Shown here: positions 1-9,668 of the stretch, one piece after another
Position numbering within the stretch: the first letter of the stretch is position 1
Layout of the letters: every line of letters begins with the position of its first letter
Source of the DNA: Candidatus Saccharibacteria bacterium UBA6224
Lineage (GTDB): Bacteria; Patescibacteriota; Saccharimonadia; Saccharimonadales; UBA4665
DNA length: 64,000 nt
NCBI GenBank assembly: GCA_002441585.1
Contig: DJWS01000009.1
Location: 173,930-237,929 of the forward strand
Direction: 5' to 3'
Notes under the pieces: generated by a model
Database searches by the model: none
What the model saw: only the letters and a program-made list of their open reading frames with translations
Told to the model about the DNA's origin: nothing
Translations under genes and position numbers: made by a program

Positions 1-1870
1 ATAGTGTCATCAATATCACCAGCCACCAAATGTGCCAAACGAAGCCGAAGGCCGCTACGAAGACGCCTAATGAAATGATCGGACCGGCGGCGGAGTTCTT
101 TGGCACCAGCACCGGTTCGAGTTTGTCGGATGTCAGGCTGGTCTTGTGCTGTTTGGCCTCCCAGAACGCATCACGACTAGTCACTTCAGGCAATACGGCA
201 AAGTTATATTCTGGCGGCGGAGAAGTAGTAGCCCACTCTAGGGTACGTGCATCCCACGGGTCGCCGGTGGTATCTTTCAGCTCCTTGCGCTTCCAAATAC
301 TGTAGCCGAGTTGGAGCAGCTGCACGCCGACACCAGCACAGATTACCAAAGCGCCAATACCGGCAACGATGAATAACGGCTGCCAGCCCAAGCTCGCGTC
401 ATAGTGGTCCAGCCGTCTCGTCGCACCCATGAAACCCAGAATGTACAGCGGCCAAAAGGCCAGCATAAAACCGATGATCCACAACCACGCCGCCAACTTG
501 CCCAAGCCCTCATGCAGGCTGAAACCGAAGATCTTGGGGAACCAGTAAGTCAGGCCGGCAAAGAAGCCGAACACCACGCCGCTGATGATCATGTTGTGAA
601 AGTGTGCCACCAAGAACAAGCTGTTGTGCACCTGGAAATCAATGCCAGGCACCGCCAACAGCACACCAGTGACCCCACCGATGGTAAACAGGTAAACGAA
701 GCCCAGGAACCAAATCATCGGCGAAGTGAACCAGATGCGGCCCTTGTACATCGTAAATAACCAGTTGAAAATCTTGACACCCGTCGGAATGGCGATGAGC
801 ATGGTCATTATGCCAAAGAAGGCATTAACATTGGCTCCGGCGCCCATAGTGAAGAAGTGGTGCAACCAGACAGTAAAGCTGAGGAACACGATAGCCCAGA
901 TTGCCCAGACCATGCTGGTATAACCGAACAGGCGCTTACGACTAAACGTCGAGACGATTTCACTAAACATACCGAAGGCCGGCAGGACCAGGATATAAAC
1001 TTCTGGGTGACCCCAGGCCCAAATCAGGTTGACGTACATCATGGCGTTGCCACCGCCGTCCGCCGTAAAGAAGTGCATACCGAACGCCCGATCCAGATAC
1101 AACATACTCAGTGTGGCCGTCAGGATAGGGAAGGCAAAAGCCACCAGGACCATGCTGCCAAAAACGCTCCAGGCAAACAACGGCATCTTCATCATATTCA
1201 TGCCCTTGGTACGCAGTTTTAAGATGGTGGTCGTAAAGTTAATACCGCTCATCAAACTGCCGATTCCGGCTATCTGTAAACTCCATATCCAATAATCCAC
1301 GCCGACACCGGGACTGAACTTGGCCTCAGACAACGGCGGATAGGCCAACCAACCAGCGGCTGAGAATTCACCAATCACCAGTGACGTATTAATTAGGACC
1401 ATGCCGGCCGCAAACAGCCAGAAACTGACCGAGTTCAAGAATGGAAAAGCGACGTCTCGTGCACCAAGCTGCTGAGGCAAGACCAAGTTGATGATGCCGA
1501 ACATCAGTCCCATGGCGACGAAGAAAATCATGATGGTACCGTGAGCGCTGAAGACTTGCTGGAAAGTATCGGACGTAATGATGCCGTTGCTGGCGCCGAC
1601 AGAAGTAGCCTGTTGAGCCCGCAGCATTAGCACGTCAGCCAAACCGCGCAGCAACATCACCACGGCCACAACGATGTACATGATGCCGATGCGTTTGTGG
1701 TTAGTCGTAGTAATCCATTCGCGCCACAGCCACTTCCAGCGCTTGAAATAAGTTATCGCGGCAACGATTGCCAGCAGTGACAGAACCATCATGATGGCGC
1801 CACCGATGGTAATCATCTCACTCGGCAGAGCATCCCAGTTCAAGCGACCCAATAACCAATTAGCAATCAT
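1..1870 (-). CDS. cyoB: Cytochrome o ubiquinol oxidase subunit I (partial, C-terminus off window)
   Basis: Haem-copper quinol oxidase subunit I, which reduces O2 and pumps protons in the inner membrane. Read on the minus strand from ATG at 1870, the frame stays open to base 1. It gives about 623 residues of a family usually near 660, so only the extreme C-terminus is missing. Visible signatures are [10 protein letters not shown] (low-spin haem His), [15 protein letters not shown] (CuB His plus the cross-linked Tyr) and VAHFHNMI (haem ligands). The start overlaps the cyoA stop as ATGA, so the two are translationally coupled. Antisense ORFs over this stretch are shadows. Subunits III and IV would lie to the left, outside the window. 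The HPEVY motif and the CuA-less partner support the quinol-oxidase type rather than a cytochrome c oxidase. Confidence 0.93.
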   Translation of the reverse strand, partial: MIANWLLGRLNWDALPSEMITIGGAIMMVLSLLAIVAAITYFKRWKWLWREWITTTNHKRIGIMYIVVAVVMLLRGLADVLMLRAQQATSVGASNGIITSDTFQQVFSAHGTIMIFFVAMGLMFGIINLVLPQQLGARDVAFPFLNSVSFWLFAAGMVLINTSLVIGEFSAAGWLAYPPLSEAKFSPGVGVDYWIWSLQIAGIGSLMSGINFTTTILKLRTKGMNMMKMPLFAWSVFGSMVLVAFAFPILTATLSMLYLDRAFGMHFFTADGGGNAMMYVNLIWAWGHPEVYILVLPAFGMFSEIVSTFSRKRLFGYTSMVWAIWAIVFLSFTVWLHHFFTMGAGANVNAFFGIMTMLIAIPTGVKIFNWLFTMYKGRIWFTSPMIWFLGFVYLFTIGGVTGVLLAVPGIDFQVHNSLFLVAHFHNMIISGVVFGFFAGLTYWFPKIFGFSLHEGLGKLAAWLWIIGFMLAFWPLYILGFMGATRRLDHYDASLGWQPLFIVAGIGALVICAGVGVQLLQLGYSIWKRKELKDTTGDPWDARTLEWATTSPPPEYNFAVLPEVTSRDAFWEAKQHKTSLTSDKLEPVLVPKNSAAGPIISLGVFVAAFGFVWHIWWLVILMTL

Positions 1871-2841
1871 CGGGTCATGTCCATTTCCATAGGCGTGTGC
1901 ATATCCATATTCATATTCATATTATCATCGGTTTTAGTTGACGTATCGCTAGACTGGGACTGTGGCTGATCGGCCGGCAGCATGTATTTCATGACGATGT
2001 CATCGTATAGTCCGTCCTGAACAGGCGCAAAATACTCTACCTTGTTGTTCTTGCTGGGTTTGGCCAGGGCATCGTAAGCAGCCATAGTTAGGTTGCGACT
2101 AGCATTTTGGGTGCCTAGCACCCAGGCATCATATTCGTTGGGTGATACAGCCCGAACCTTGAAGGTCATGGATGCAAAGCCGCTGCCACTGATGTTGGCC
2201 GGCGAGCCATAGTAGGTGCCAGGTTCGGTCGCGTTGAGATGCAACGCCGTGCTCATGCCGGGCATGGCATAGATCTGACTACCGAGTGCCGGTATCCAGA
2301 ATGAATTCATGACCGTGTCAGATGTAATATCAAAACTGATGGTCTGGTTGGTCGGGATGACCAGCTCGTTGACCGAGGCGATGTGTTTGTCTGGATAAAT
2401 GAACAACCACTTCCAGTCAAGCGCCACGACTTGGATTTTCTGTTGGGGCGCTTCGGGATTAAGTTTGCGATATGGGTCGAGCTGATGCGACGACACCCAG
2501 GTCACTACGCATAAGACGCCAATTATTAGGATTGGGATGCCCCACCATATGGTTTCGTAAAGCTTGCTGCTATCCCAATCTGGCCGATATTGTTTGCGCT
2601 TGGGATTACCCTGACGATAACGCCACGAAATCACGACCGTCATCACGAACACCGGGATGACGACGATAGTCGACATCAAGAGCGCTAGGATCATTAGGCG
2701 CTGTTCGCTGGCACCGATTTCGCCGCGCGGTTGTAGGACCGGCACGTCGTGCCCCGCCACATACCAGACAGCCAAGCCAATAATTAGCGCCACGAATACG
2801 AAGGGAAGGGCTATCAGAAGTCTTAGGCGGGTTTGTTTCAC
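1867..2841 (-). CDS. cyoA: Cytochrome o ubiquinol oxidase subunit II
   Basis: Subunit II of the bo3-type quinol oxidase, 324 aa. It has an N-terminal membrane segment at about 8-28, a second membrane pair around 48-70 and 95-115, then a periplasmic cupredoxin domain ([31 protein letters not shown]). The Cys/His ligands of a CuA centre are absent, as expected for a quinol rather than cytochrome c oxidase. The start is GTG at 2841, with GAGGA about 7 nt upstream and a TACAAT box at 2862-2867. The last 40 residues are rich in Met, Asp and Asn, with repeated N-M/D-M pairs and one His. This is unusual for CyoA and could bind copper (inference). It is the first gene of the cyoAB unit seen here. Confidence 0.93.
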   Translation of the reverse strand: MKQTRLRLLIALPFVFVALIIGLAVWYVAGHDVPVLQPRGEIGASEQRLMILALLMSTIVVIPVFVMTVVISWRYRQGNPKRKQYRPDWDSSKLYETIWWGIPILIIGVLCVVTWVSSHQLDPYRKLNPEAPQQKIQVVALDWKWLFIYPDKHIASVNELVIPTNQTISFDITSDTVMNSFWIPALGSQIYAMPGMSTALHLNATEPGTYYGSPANISGSGFASMTFKVRAVSPNEYDAWVLGTQNASRNLTMAAYDALAKPSKNNKVEYFAPVQDGLYDDIVMKYMLPADQPQSQSSDTSTKTDDNMNMNMDMHTPMEMDMTR

Positions 2842-2861
2842 AGCAGATTCCTCTTATGCTT

Positions 2862-2867
2862 ATTGTA
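2862..2867 (-). promoter_or_regulatory. -10 box of the cyoA promoter
   Basis: TACAAT on the minus strand, about 20 nt before the cyoA GTG. It would give a leader of roughly 14 nt that just contains the Shine-Dalgarno sequence. No convincing -35 hexamer was assigned. Confidence 0.5.
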
Positions 2868-2890
2868 GCATGCAGCGGCCGAACGGTATG

Positions 2891-4573
2891 CTAAAAGCTG
2901 TCGCGAATGTGGCTGAACGAGTAATCCCAGTCGGAATCTGATTTTTTGTGTGGGTTGAAGATATTTTGCGGATCGAAAATGTCTTTGACCTGTCTAAATA
3001 GGCCGAGGACTTCTTTGCCAAATTGCTGTTCGAGCCAAGGCCCGCGCACCAAACCGTCGTTGTGTTCGCCGGACAAGGAGCCACCGTAATGCAAGACCAG
3101 CTCGTTGACTTCTTTCATGGCAGGCAGCAGCTTGGCCCTCTCAGACGCTTTCTCAATCTGCATCAGCGGGATGATATGAAAGTTGCCATCGCCCATGTGG
3201 CCAGCGATTGTAGCGAACAGCTTATATTTGCGGATGATCTTTTGGATACGGGGTAAGAATTCGGGCAAATGCGGCGGGTTGACGACTAAATCGTCGATGA
3301 ATGGTGCCGTGTGTTTATCCTTGACCTTGCTCCGAAGCAGCTGGAAACTGCGCCGGCGCATGACCCAGAACTTCTCGCTCTTTTCAGCCGTATCGTCGCT
3401 TTCCATGGCCATGCCGTATTTGCGCAAATCGGCACGCATAGCGACGATTTTTTCGTCCACTTCTTCTTGCGTTTGACCGTTGAATTCAATCATCAATATC
3501 AGCTTGGGTATGCCGCGCAGCAGCATGAAACCATCAGGTATCAACGAGATTACCAGGTTGATGAATCGCTTGGTACCGAGCAATTTGTGGAAACTGGGCA
3601 TGAATCGCAGCGATAGATACAGCGTCTGGTCGTCGAAACCTTCGAAGGTGGCCGGTTTGTGTTTGAGCACGTCATTGATAATGTCGCCTAGCGGATCGAG
3701 ACCCTTTAGGAAACAAACGAGCAGACCGGTGTAGGGTCGATGTGGCACCAGGCGGTATTTGATATCGGTTACTAGTCCTAGAGTACCCTCGGAGCCAACG
3801 ATTAGCTTAGTCAAATCGAACACGCCCGTCTCGCGGTCCCAGACCTCCCACAGCGTGTAACCCATGGAGTTTTTGCTGACGTTCGGTTTGGCCGCCTTGA
3901 TGACGTCGTAATTTTTTTCGCACAAATCATAAATCTGCTTATAAATCTTGCCTTCGTAATCATTTTGGGCAATCTTGGCATCCAGTTCGGACTTATTCAG
4001 TGGCTTGACGGTGTACTCGTTGCCATCAGCAAAGATTACTTTCAACTCATTGACGAAATCTTTGACCTTACCGAACTCCAGCGATTTCTCGCCACCGCTA
4101 TTGTTGGCGACCATGCCGCCGATGGTACACATGTCACGACTGGCCGGATAAGCTGGCATGAGTGCGTCGTGCTTCAGTGTCTCGACTTCGAAATCACGAT
4201 AGTAGACACCGGGCTGGGCACGGGCCTCGATGGCCGAAACAGACTCAATGGCCGTGAAATGCTTGGTGAAATCGACGATTATCGAATCGTTGATGGCACC
4301 GCCGGCCATATCAGTCCCGGCGCTGCGGGCCGTCACGGACAGGCCGGGGGTACTTTCCTTTTCTTCGTGCACCAAGCGCACCAATGTCTGTAAATCGGCC
4401 GAGTCCTGAGGCGATACAACAAGTTGCGGCCTTATCTCAAACAAGCTGGCATCATGGCTGTAAAATTCTTTGGCTTCATCCGAATCATCGATTTCACCAC
4501 GAAACCCGCTGGCGGTAAGCTTCTGCGTAAAGGAGTCCATTGTCTTTAAGCTTAGCCGTGATGACGCGCTCAT
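2891..4573 (-). CDS. FAD-linked oxidase, D-lactate/glycolate dehydrogenase (GlcD) family
   Basis: 560-aa flavoprotein of the FAD_binding_4 plus FAD-oxidase C-terminal type (GlcD / D-lactate dehydrogenase). It would oxidise a 2-hydroxy acid such as D-lactate and pass electrons to quinone at the membrane. The FAD pyrophosphate motif is around residues 80-97 (TARSAGTDMAGGAI), followed by GGMVANNSGGEKSLEFGK and the substrate-domain GHMGDGNFH with metal-ligand His residues. No transmembrane segment is seen. Its position beside cyoAB and opposite ndh suggests it is a second electron input to the bo3 oxidase; D-lactate as substrate is inferred. An alternative start is the internal Met12. The stop lies 49 nt before the cyoA start. 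Confidence 0.85.
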   Translation of the reverse strand: MSASSRLSLKTMDSFTQKLTASGFRGEIDDSDEAKEFYSHDASLFEIRPQLVVSPQDSADLQTLVRLVHEEKESTPGLSVTARSAGTDMAGGAINDSIIVDFTKHFTAIESVSAIEARAQPGVYYRDFEVETLKHDALMPAYPASRDMCTIGGMVANNSGGEKSLEFGKVKDFVNELKVIFADGNEYTVKPLNKSELDAKIAQNDYEGKIYKQIYDLCEKNYDVIKAAKPNVSKNSMGYTLWEVWDRETGVFDLTKLIVGSEGTLGLVTDIKYRLVPHRPYTGLLVCFLKGLDPLGDIINDVLKHKPATFEGFDDQTLYLSLRFMPSFHKLLGTKRFINLVISLIPDGFMLLRGIPKLILMIEFNGQTQEEVDEKIVAMRADLRKYGMAMESDDTAEKSEKFWVMRRRSFQLLRSKVKDKHTAPFIDDLVVNPPHLPEFLPRIQKIIRKYKLFATIAGHMGDGNFHIIPLMQIEKASERAKLLPAMKEVNELVLHYGGSLSGEHNDGLVRGPWLEQQFGKEVLGLFRQVKDIFDPQNIFNPHKKSDSDWDYSFSHIRDSF

Positions 4574-4644
4574 GCAAGTCGTATCTTTTAAAACGCTGGC
4601 TGGACAACATGCTTATGCATTCGCTACACTAGAACTTAATCGAT

Positions 4645-5862
4645 ATGAAGACGGAAAAAGTGTTAATCGTGGGCGGTGGTTTTGGTGGAATCAAGGCCGC
4701 CTTGGAGCTAGCTCGCCACGGTAACTTCCGCGTCACGCTGCTGACGGCGCACGATAATTTCCGTTATTACCCGACACTGTATCGCACCGCTACCGGCGGC
4801 AAACGCGCTAATTCCTCGATCCCGCTAAGCGAGATCTTCAAGGATTTGCGCATTAGCATACACAAGGGCGTTGCCACGACGCTAGACCGACAGAACAAGC
4901 AAATTACCACGGCAACGGGCGAGACGTACGGCTATGACACACTCATCCTGGGCCTAGGCGTTATCACCAATTATTTTTCGATTCCCGGTCTTAGTGATTT
5001 CGCCTATGGCATCAAATCTAATGAGGACGCACTCAAACTCAAGGCTCATCTGCATAAACAGCTCCTCGATGATCAACAACCCGACCTTAATTACTTGATC
5101 GTCGGCGGCGGCCCGACCGGCATCGAGCTGGCCGGGGCATTACCAGGGTACTTACGTACCATCATGAAGAATCACGACATCAGGAAGAAGAGCATCAACG
5201 TCCGACTAATCGAAGCCGCGCCACGGTTACTCCCGCGTCTGCCACGCAGCGTCTCGCGCACCGTACGCCGACGGTTGAAACACCTGGGCGTCAAGGTACA
5301 TTTAGGCAAGGTGGTCCAAGGTCAGACTGCCGATAACTTGATGGTCTCGGGCAAACGATTGCGCAGCCACACTGTCATCTGGACAGCCGGCGTCACTAAT
5401 CATCCGTTCTTTGCCGAAAACCATTTCGTCATCATGCATCGCGGCAAAGTTGCCACCGATGTTTACTTGCAGGCCGAGGATAATATCTTTGTGGTCGGCG
5501 ACAACGCCAATACACCATACAGCGGCCTAGCTGAGACGGCTGTCTACGACGGGGCGTTCGTAGCCGCCAATCTCAAGCGTCGTGCTCGCGGCCGTGACAT
5601 GAAAGCTTACAAGCCCAAGTCTCCAATTAGCGTCATCCCTGCCGGACCCCATTGGGCGGCCGTGATTTACCGCAAGTTCCACGTCAGTGGGTTTATCGGT
5701 TGGTTGCTCAGAGAAGCGGCGGATTTCGTTGCCTTCAAGGACCTCGAGAGCTGGCCCAAGGCCGCCTTGCAGTGGGCGACAGGACTGGATGGCGAAGAAA
5801 GCTGCCCAGAATGTTCCGACAAGAGCGATAGACTTACCGAGGCCCAACCGGCCACCAAATAA
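4645..5862 (+). CDS. ndh: Type II NADH dehydrogenase (NDH-2)
   Basis: 405-aa single-subunit, non-proton-pumping NADH:quinone oxidoreductase. Two dinucleotide-binding folds are visible: GGGFGGIKAALELA at about 9-22 for FAD and GGGPTGIELAGAL at about 155-167 for NADH. The late FAD motif VVGDNANTPYSGLAETAV follows. The C-terminal part (ISVIPAGPHWAAVIYRK and the following helix) is the membrane-docking region expected of the family. The gene is divergent from the FAD-linked oxidase. A TGGACA - 18 nt - TACACT promoter lies just upstream and there is no Shine-Dalgarno sequence, implying a very short leader. With the bo3 oxidase it forms a minimal NADH-to-O2 chain. Confidence 0.92.
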   Translation: MKTEKVLIVGGGFGGIKAALELARHGNFRVTLLTAHDNFRYYPTLYRTATGGKRANSSIPLSEIFKDLRISIHKGVATTLDRQNKQITTATGETYGYDTLILGLGVITNYFSIPGLSDFAYGIKSNEDALKLKAHLHKQLLDDQQPDLNYLIVGGGPTGIELAGALPGYLRTIMKNHDIRKKSINVRLIEAAPRLLPRLPRSVSRTVRRRLKHLGVKVHLGKVVQGQTADNLMVSGKRLRSHTVIWTAGVTNHPFFAENHFVIMHRGKVATDVYLQAEDNIFVVGDNANTPYSGLAETAVYDGAFVAANLKRRARGRDMKAYKPKSPISVIPAGPHWAAVIYRKFHVSGFIGWLLREAADFVAFKDLESWPKAALQWATGLDGEESCPECSDKSDRLTEAQPATK

Positions 5863-5894
5863 CCCGAAGCGGCGTTTTTGGTACCAGGCTGGGG

Positions 5895-5900
5895 TACAAT
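5895..5900 (+). promoter_or_regulatory. -10 box placing the helicase start at the 5' end (leaderless)
   Basis: TACAAT ends 7 nt before the ATG at 5908. No Shine-Dalgarno sequence is present in that gap, so transcription probably starts at or beside the initiation codon. Confidence 0.6.
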
Positions 5901-5907
5901 ATAGCCA

Positions 5908-8766
5908 ATGGACGAGACTCAGATTAGCACCGGCAGTATCGAGGGTGGGCTCAACGATGCCCAACGTCTGGCCGTCGAAACTCTCGACGGTCCGGTATTG
6001 GTAGTTGCCGGTGCCGGCACCGGCAAGACCCGCGTCATCGTGGAGCGCGTTATGCGTCTGATCGATCAAGGTATAGCGCCGGAATCCATCCTAGCACTGA
6101 CATTCACCGAAAAGGCGGCTGGCGAGATGCTCGACCGGGTCAACAGCATGCGTCAAGGTATAACACTCGACGCCACCATTGCAACTTTCAATGGTTTTGG
6201 TAACGATTTGCTGCAAGCATACGGGCCAGAATGGGGACTGGGCGTCATCAGACTATTGGGCGAAACCGGTCAATTGGTCTTTATGCGCGAGCATCTGGAC
6301 GAGTTCGAACTTGATTACTTCGCACCGGTATCGAAACCAGATGGTCAATTAAGCCTACTAGCCGGTTACGTCTCACTACTCAAGCAACAACTAGTCGAGC
6401 CAGAAGAATACATATCGTACGCCGATAATTTACCCACAAGCGATGATGCCGCGCGCCTAGAAAAGCGCAAGCATCAGGAATTGGCACGATTTTATGCCAC
6501 CTATATCCGCCTGTGTCGCGAGAACCAGTTCATCGATTACGACGATCAATTGTTTCTGACTATCGGCATGCTGAAGGCCAGACCAAACATACTCAAGCAA
6601 CTGCAAACCCGCTACCGATACATCATGGTCGATGAGTTCCAAGACACCAACCCGATGCAATCGGCCCTTGTCGATCTGCTAGCCGGAAAACATCGCAACA
6701 TCATGGTCGTCGGTGATGACGATCAGAGTATCTACGGCTGGCGCGGCGCCACGCTCGCCAATATTTTGGATTTCAAGGTCCGCTACCCCGAGGCGACAGA
6801 AGTGACTTTGACCGAAAACTATCGTTCCTCGCAGCCGATTCTCGACAGTGCTTATGCGCTGATCCAGGGCAACAACCCGGAGCGGCTTGAAGTCATGAAC
6901 CATTTGTCGAAGCAGCTTCACAGCCAGCTGGACGATGGCGTGCCACCGCAGGCAATCCACTTTTCGACCATCGAAGCCGAGATGACCTGGATAGCCGAGG
7001 ACATATCGAGGCGCTTGGCTGCCGGCCAAGACCCCAGCAGCATCGCCGTCCTGGCTCGCCGGAACGCCGGCGTCCAAAAAATACACGAAACCCTGGAGCT
7101 CTATGACGTTGCCCATGCCGTCAGTGGATTGAGCAATGATGTCTACGACCAAAACGCAGTACGCCAACTCATCGAAGGCCTTAAGGCCGTCGGTGATCCG
7201 CTCGACGATATGGCGCTCTTCCACACGCTAGGCGGCCCGATGTTCGGTCTGGACCCTGGCAAGTTATCGGCAATAGCCGCCAGTAGCCGCCGCGAACATG
7301 GCAGCTTGGGAGAGGCTATCCACGCCAGCAATGACGAGGCCGCCATCAAGGCGCTCCAGAGCATTGAGAGTTGGCGCACGGCCGCCCAAGACATGCCGAT
7401 AGGCCGCATGGCCTACCAAATGATTACGGACAGCGGCTGGAAACAGCAGCTGTACGACCAGGCAGAGGACAATTTGGAATTGCTCATCGAGGTCCAGGCC
7501 CTCAGTAAATATTTCAAGACTCTGAAGGAATTCGAGCGCATCGCCGATGTTGCCAGTGTGCAGAACTACATTGTCAATTTGCCAGCCCTACGCGCCGCCG
7601 GCAGCGGCTTCGATGATGCCACGCTAGATATTTCTGATGTACTGGTCAACGTCCTGAGCGTCCACCGCGCCAAGGGCCTGGAATGGGGCACGGTGTACGT
7701 CGTCGATTGCACCGAGGGATCTTTCCCGATGCGCTCGTTCGGGGCGGGACTGCAGGTACCCGACCAACTGAAGGCCAACCAAAGTGCCGCCGACCAGCAC
7801 ATGCACGAGGAACGACGACTGATGTACGTCGCCGCCACGCGCGCTCGCCGCGAGCTCATCCTGACACATGCCGACCAGCACGGCAGCGGTGCCCTGCGTA
7901 AGCCATCGCGGTTTTTGGCCGAGCTGCTCGGACGCGCCGATGCCAGCGTATTGCATGAAGAAGCCAAGCAAACCAATCTAGAATTATTCGCACCGCGCGC
8001 CACGACCGAAACGGTGCCATTGCCATCGCACATGAAGCCAGACGGGCATATCATGCTTAGCGTCAGCCAGATAGATTGTTGGCTGCGCTGTCCGCAAGAT
8101 TTTTATTACATTCACGTCCTGCAGATGCCATTACCACCCGAACCAGCTCTGCAGTATGGGACCATCGTGCATGGCGTCATCGAAAAAATCCATCAGGGTA
8201 GGCGAAACGACAATCCGCCAAGCCTGGAAGATTTGCGAACTTATGCTCTTAGCAGCCTGCCGATGACAGGCTATGCCTCGGCAAGGTCGCGCGAACGAGC
8301 GCACCACCAGGCCCAGAAGACTGTCGAGGCGATATACGAACGCTTCATGCATGCGCCACTACCTATCGAAGCGGAGTTGCCGTTCGGCATCATGCTACCC
8401 GACATCAAGCTTAAAATAATTGGTCGTATCGATGCCGTTTATCAGCTAGACGAAGGCGTAGAAATACGTGATTTCAAGACAGGCACCAGCGTCACTACAC
8501 CCGACAAGGCCAAACGCCGCGCCACGGCATCGAATCAGCTGGCACTATACGCACTGGCCTGGCGGCAAATGCACGATGATATGCCAGCGCTACTGACGCT
8601 CGATTTCGTCGAGACCGGGCAGCAGGGCAGCGTCAAGAAGCAAGCTAAATCCTTGGCGACCCTGACTAGCAAATTGGAGAATATGGTCGAGTCCTTGCAG
8701 CGCGGGGAATATCCCAGCGGCAAAGACCATACCTTTTGTAATCATCCATTGGCAAAACAATCATAG
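5908..8766 (+). CDS. UvrD/PcrA-type superfamily I helicase fused to a RecB-like nuclease
   Basis: 952-aa ATP-dependent DNA helicase of the UvrD/Rep/AdnB-like group, for DNA repair or recombination. Helicase motifs in order: AGAGTGKTR (Walker A, about residue 34), LALTFTEKAAGEM, DEFQDTNPMQ (Walker B), GDDDQSIYGWRGA, TENYRSSQPIL, VHRAKGLEW and RRLMYVAATRAR. From about residue 715 a PD-(D/E)XK nuclease domain follows: SVSQIDCWLRCPQDFYY, then GRIDAV and EIRDFKTG holding the D...(D/E)xK catalytic residues. Cysteines at the domain start (DCWLRC) and near the C-terminus (FCNHPLA) recall the Fe-S nuclease clamp of AddB/AdnB, but four ligands are not certain. A strong terminator follows immediately. 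Confidence 0.9.
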   Translation: MDETQISTGSIEGGLNDAQRLAVETLDGPVLVVAGAGTGKTRVIVERVMRLIDQGIAPESILALTFTEKAAGEMLDRVNSMRQGITLDATIATFNGFGNDLLQAYGPEWGLGVIRLLGETGQLVFMREHLDEFELDYFAPVSKPDGQLSLLAGYVSLLKQQLVEPEEYISYADNLPTSDDAARLEKRKHQELARFYATYIRLCRENQFIDYDDQLFLTIGMLKARPNILKQLQTRYRYIMVDEFQDTNPMQSALVDLLAGKHRNIMVVGDDDQSIYGWRGATLANILDFKVRYPEATEVTLTENYRSSQPILDSAYALIQGNNPERLEVMNHLSKQLHSQLDDGVPPQAIHFSTIEAEMTWIAEDISRRLAAGQDPSSIAVLARRNAGVQKIHETLELYDVAHAVSGLSNDVYDQNAVRQLIEGLKAVGDPLDDMALFHTLGGPMFGLDPGKLSAIAASSRREHGSLGEAIHASNDEAAIKALQSIESWRTAAQDMPIGRMAYQMITDSGWKQQLYDQAEDNLELLIEVQALSKYFKTLKEFERIADVASVQNYIVNLPALRAAGSGFDDATLDISDVLVNVLSVHRAKGLEWGTVYVVDCTEGSFPMRSFGAGLQVPDQLKANQSAADQHMHEERRLMYVAATRARRELILTHADQHGSGALRKPSRFLAELLGRADASVLHEEAKQTNLELFAPRATTETVPLPSHMKPDGHIMLSVSQIDCWLRCPQDFYYIHVLQMPLPPEPALQYGTIVHGVIEKIHQGRRNDNPPSLEDLRTYALSSLPMTGYASARSRERAHHQAQKTVEAIYERFMHAPLPIEAELPFGIMLPDIKLKIIGRIDAVYQLDEGVEIRDFKTGTSVTTPDKAKRRATASNQLALYALAWRQMHDDMPALLTLDFVETGQQGSVKKQAKSLATLTSKLENMVESLQRGEYPSGKDHTFCNHPLAKQS

Positions 8767-8767
8767 A

Positions 8768-8796
8768 AAAATCCCCTCGCTGGTCGAGGGGATTTT
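8768..8796. terminator. Bidirectional rho-independent terminator
   Basis: A perfect 12-bp stem (8768-8779 with 8785-8796) around a 5-nt loop. The A-tract on one side and T-tract on the other are inside the stem, so it can serve both the helicase gene (+) and the aquaporin gene (-). Confidence 0.88.
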
Positions 8797-8815
8797 ATCA
8801 GTGACTACCAGGCGA

Positions 8816-9604
8816 TTATTTGCGCTTGGTGGTCGTCTTTTTGCGGGTTGTGGTCTTTTTCTTAGCGGCAGTAGCCTTTGGCTTCGGCGCTACGGCTGCA
8901 CGTGAAGTGCTGGCCGAAGTAGCAGCCGGAGCGGCGGCGCGACGTCCGCTAACGACGTTCAAGCGCATTTCGTCAGTGAACAACCATGCGTAGAGGTTGA
9001 AACCGAGCAACGCACCTAGTACTGGACCAAGCACGTAAGTGCCCCAGCCCATAGAACCCCAGATGCTCCAAGCCTGGTCGGCCAGGGCAACGCCTGGGTT
9101 GATCAGACCAATCGAGGCCGATGAGGCTACTACGATACCGAGCGCATAACCGAGTCCGACAACAGCTGCCTTAAGGCCGACGTTGTAACGGTTGAAGACG
9201 GCTGCTGCCCAACCAAAGGCCAGGATAGCGGCACCGACAGCCTCAGCTACCATGACGCGCGATGAGTACTCACCACCAACACTGCTGAGGTCGGTGTTGA
9301 TGTGGTAGCTAAACAGCCAGTAAGCTGCCCAGGCACCAAGCAACTGTACGATCAAGTACATGACTGCTGGCAAGGTCTTGAGGTGCCGGACGGTCCACAA
9401 GGCAATCGTAATGGCCGGGTTTAGCACGGCACCCGAAGCCACGCCAAATACCATCACGACCATAGCTGCAGCCAGGGCAGCGGCCACGCCGACAAAGTAC
9501 GGCACGCCGATTGTTGAATGTTGCACGCCAATGACGACCAGCGTCAAGACACCACTACCGACAAACTCGGCAACGAGTGCGGCGACGTTTTTCTTTCCAA
9601 ACAT
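8816..9604 (-). CDS. Aquaporin / MIP-family channel with lysine-rich C-terminal tail
   Basis: 262-aa major intrinsic protein: a tetrameric channel for water or small neutral solutes. Six membrane helices are apparent. The two half-helix motifs are SGAVLNPAITIALW and SIGLINPGVALA, so the second NPA box reads NPG. The start at 9604 is chosen because GGAGG lies 8 nt before it; an upstream in-frame extension lacks hydrophobic or family features. The last ~40 residues are Ala/Pro/Ser then Lys/Thr rich (KKKTTTRKKTTTKRK), a histone-H1-like basic tail not typical of aquaporins and of unknown role. It lies 64 nt downstream of the carbonic-anhydrase-like gene on the same strand. Confidence 0.85.
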   Translation of the reverse strand: MFGKKNVAALVAEFVGSGVLTLVVIGVQHSTIGVPYFVGVAAALAAAMVVMVFGVASGAVLNPAITIALWTVRHLKTLPAVMYLIVQLLGAWAAYWLFSYHINTDLSSVGGEYSSRVMVAEAVGAAILAFGWAAAVFNRYNVGLKAAVVGLGYALGIVVASSASIGLINPGVALADQAWSIWGSMGWGTYVLGPVLGALLGFNLYAWLFTDEMRLNVVSGRRAAAPAATSASTSRAAVAPKPKATAAKKKTTTRKKTTTKRK

Positions 9605-9668
9605 ACTGTTGGAACCTCCACTTATTAGTAGGTACAGCGTATCGCCCCTGAATGTATTTGTAAAGAGC

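Noticed and set aside
404..1295. Several plus-strand ORFs over the first 1.3 kb
   Set aside because: They are antisense shadows of cyoB, whose minus-strand frame shows continuous haem-copper oxidase motifs.
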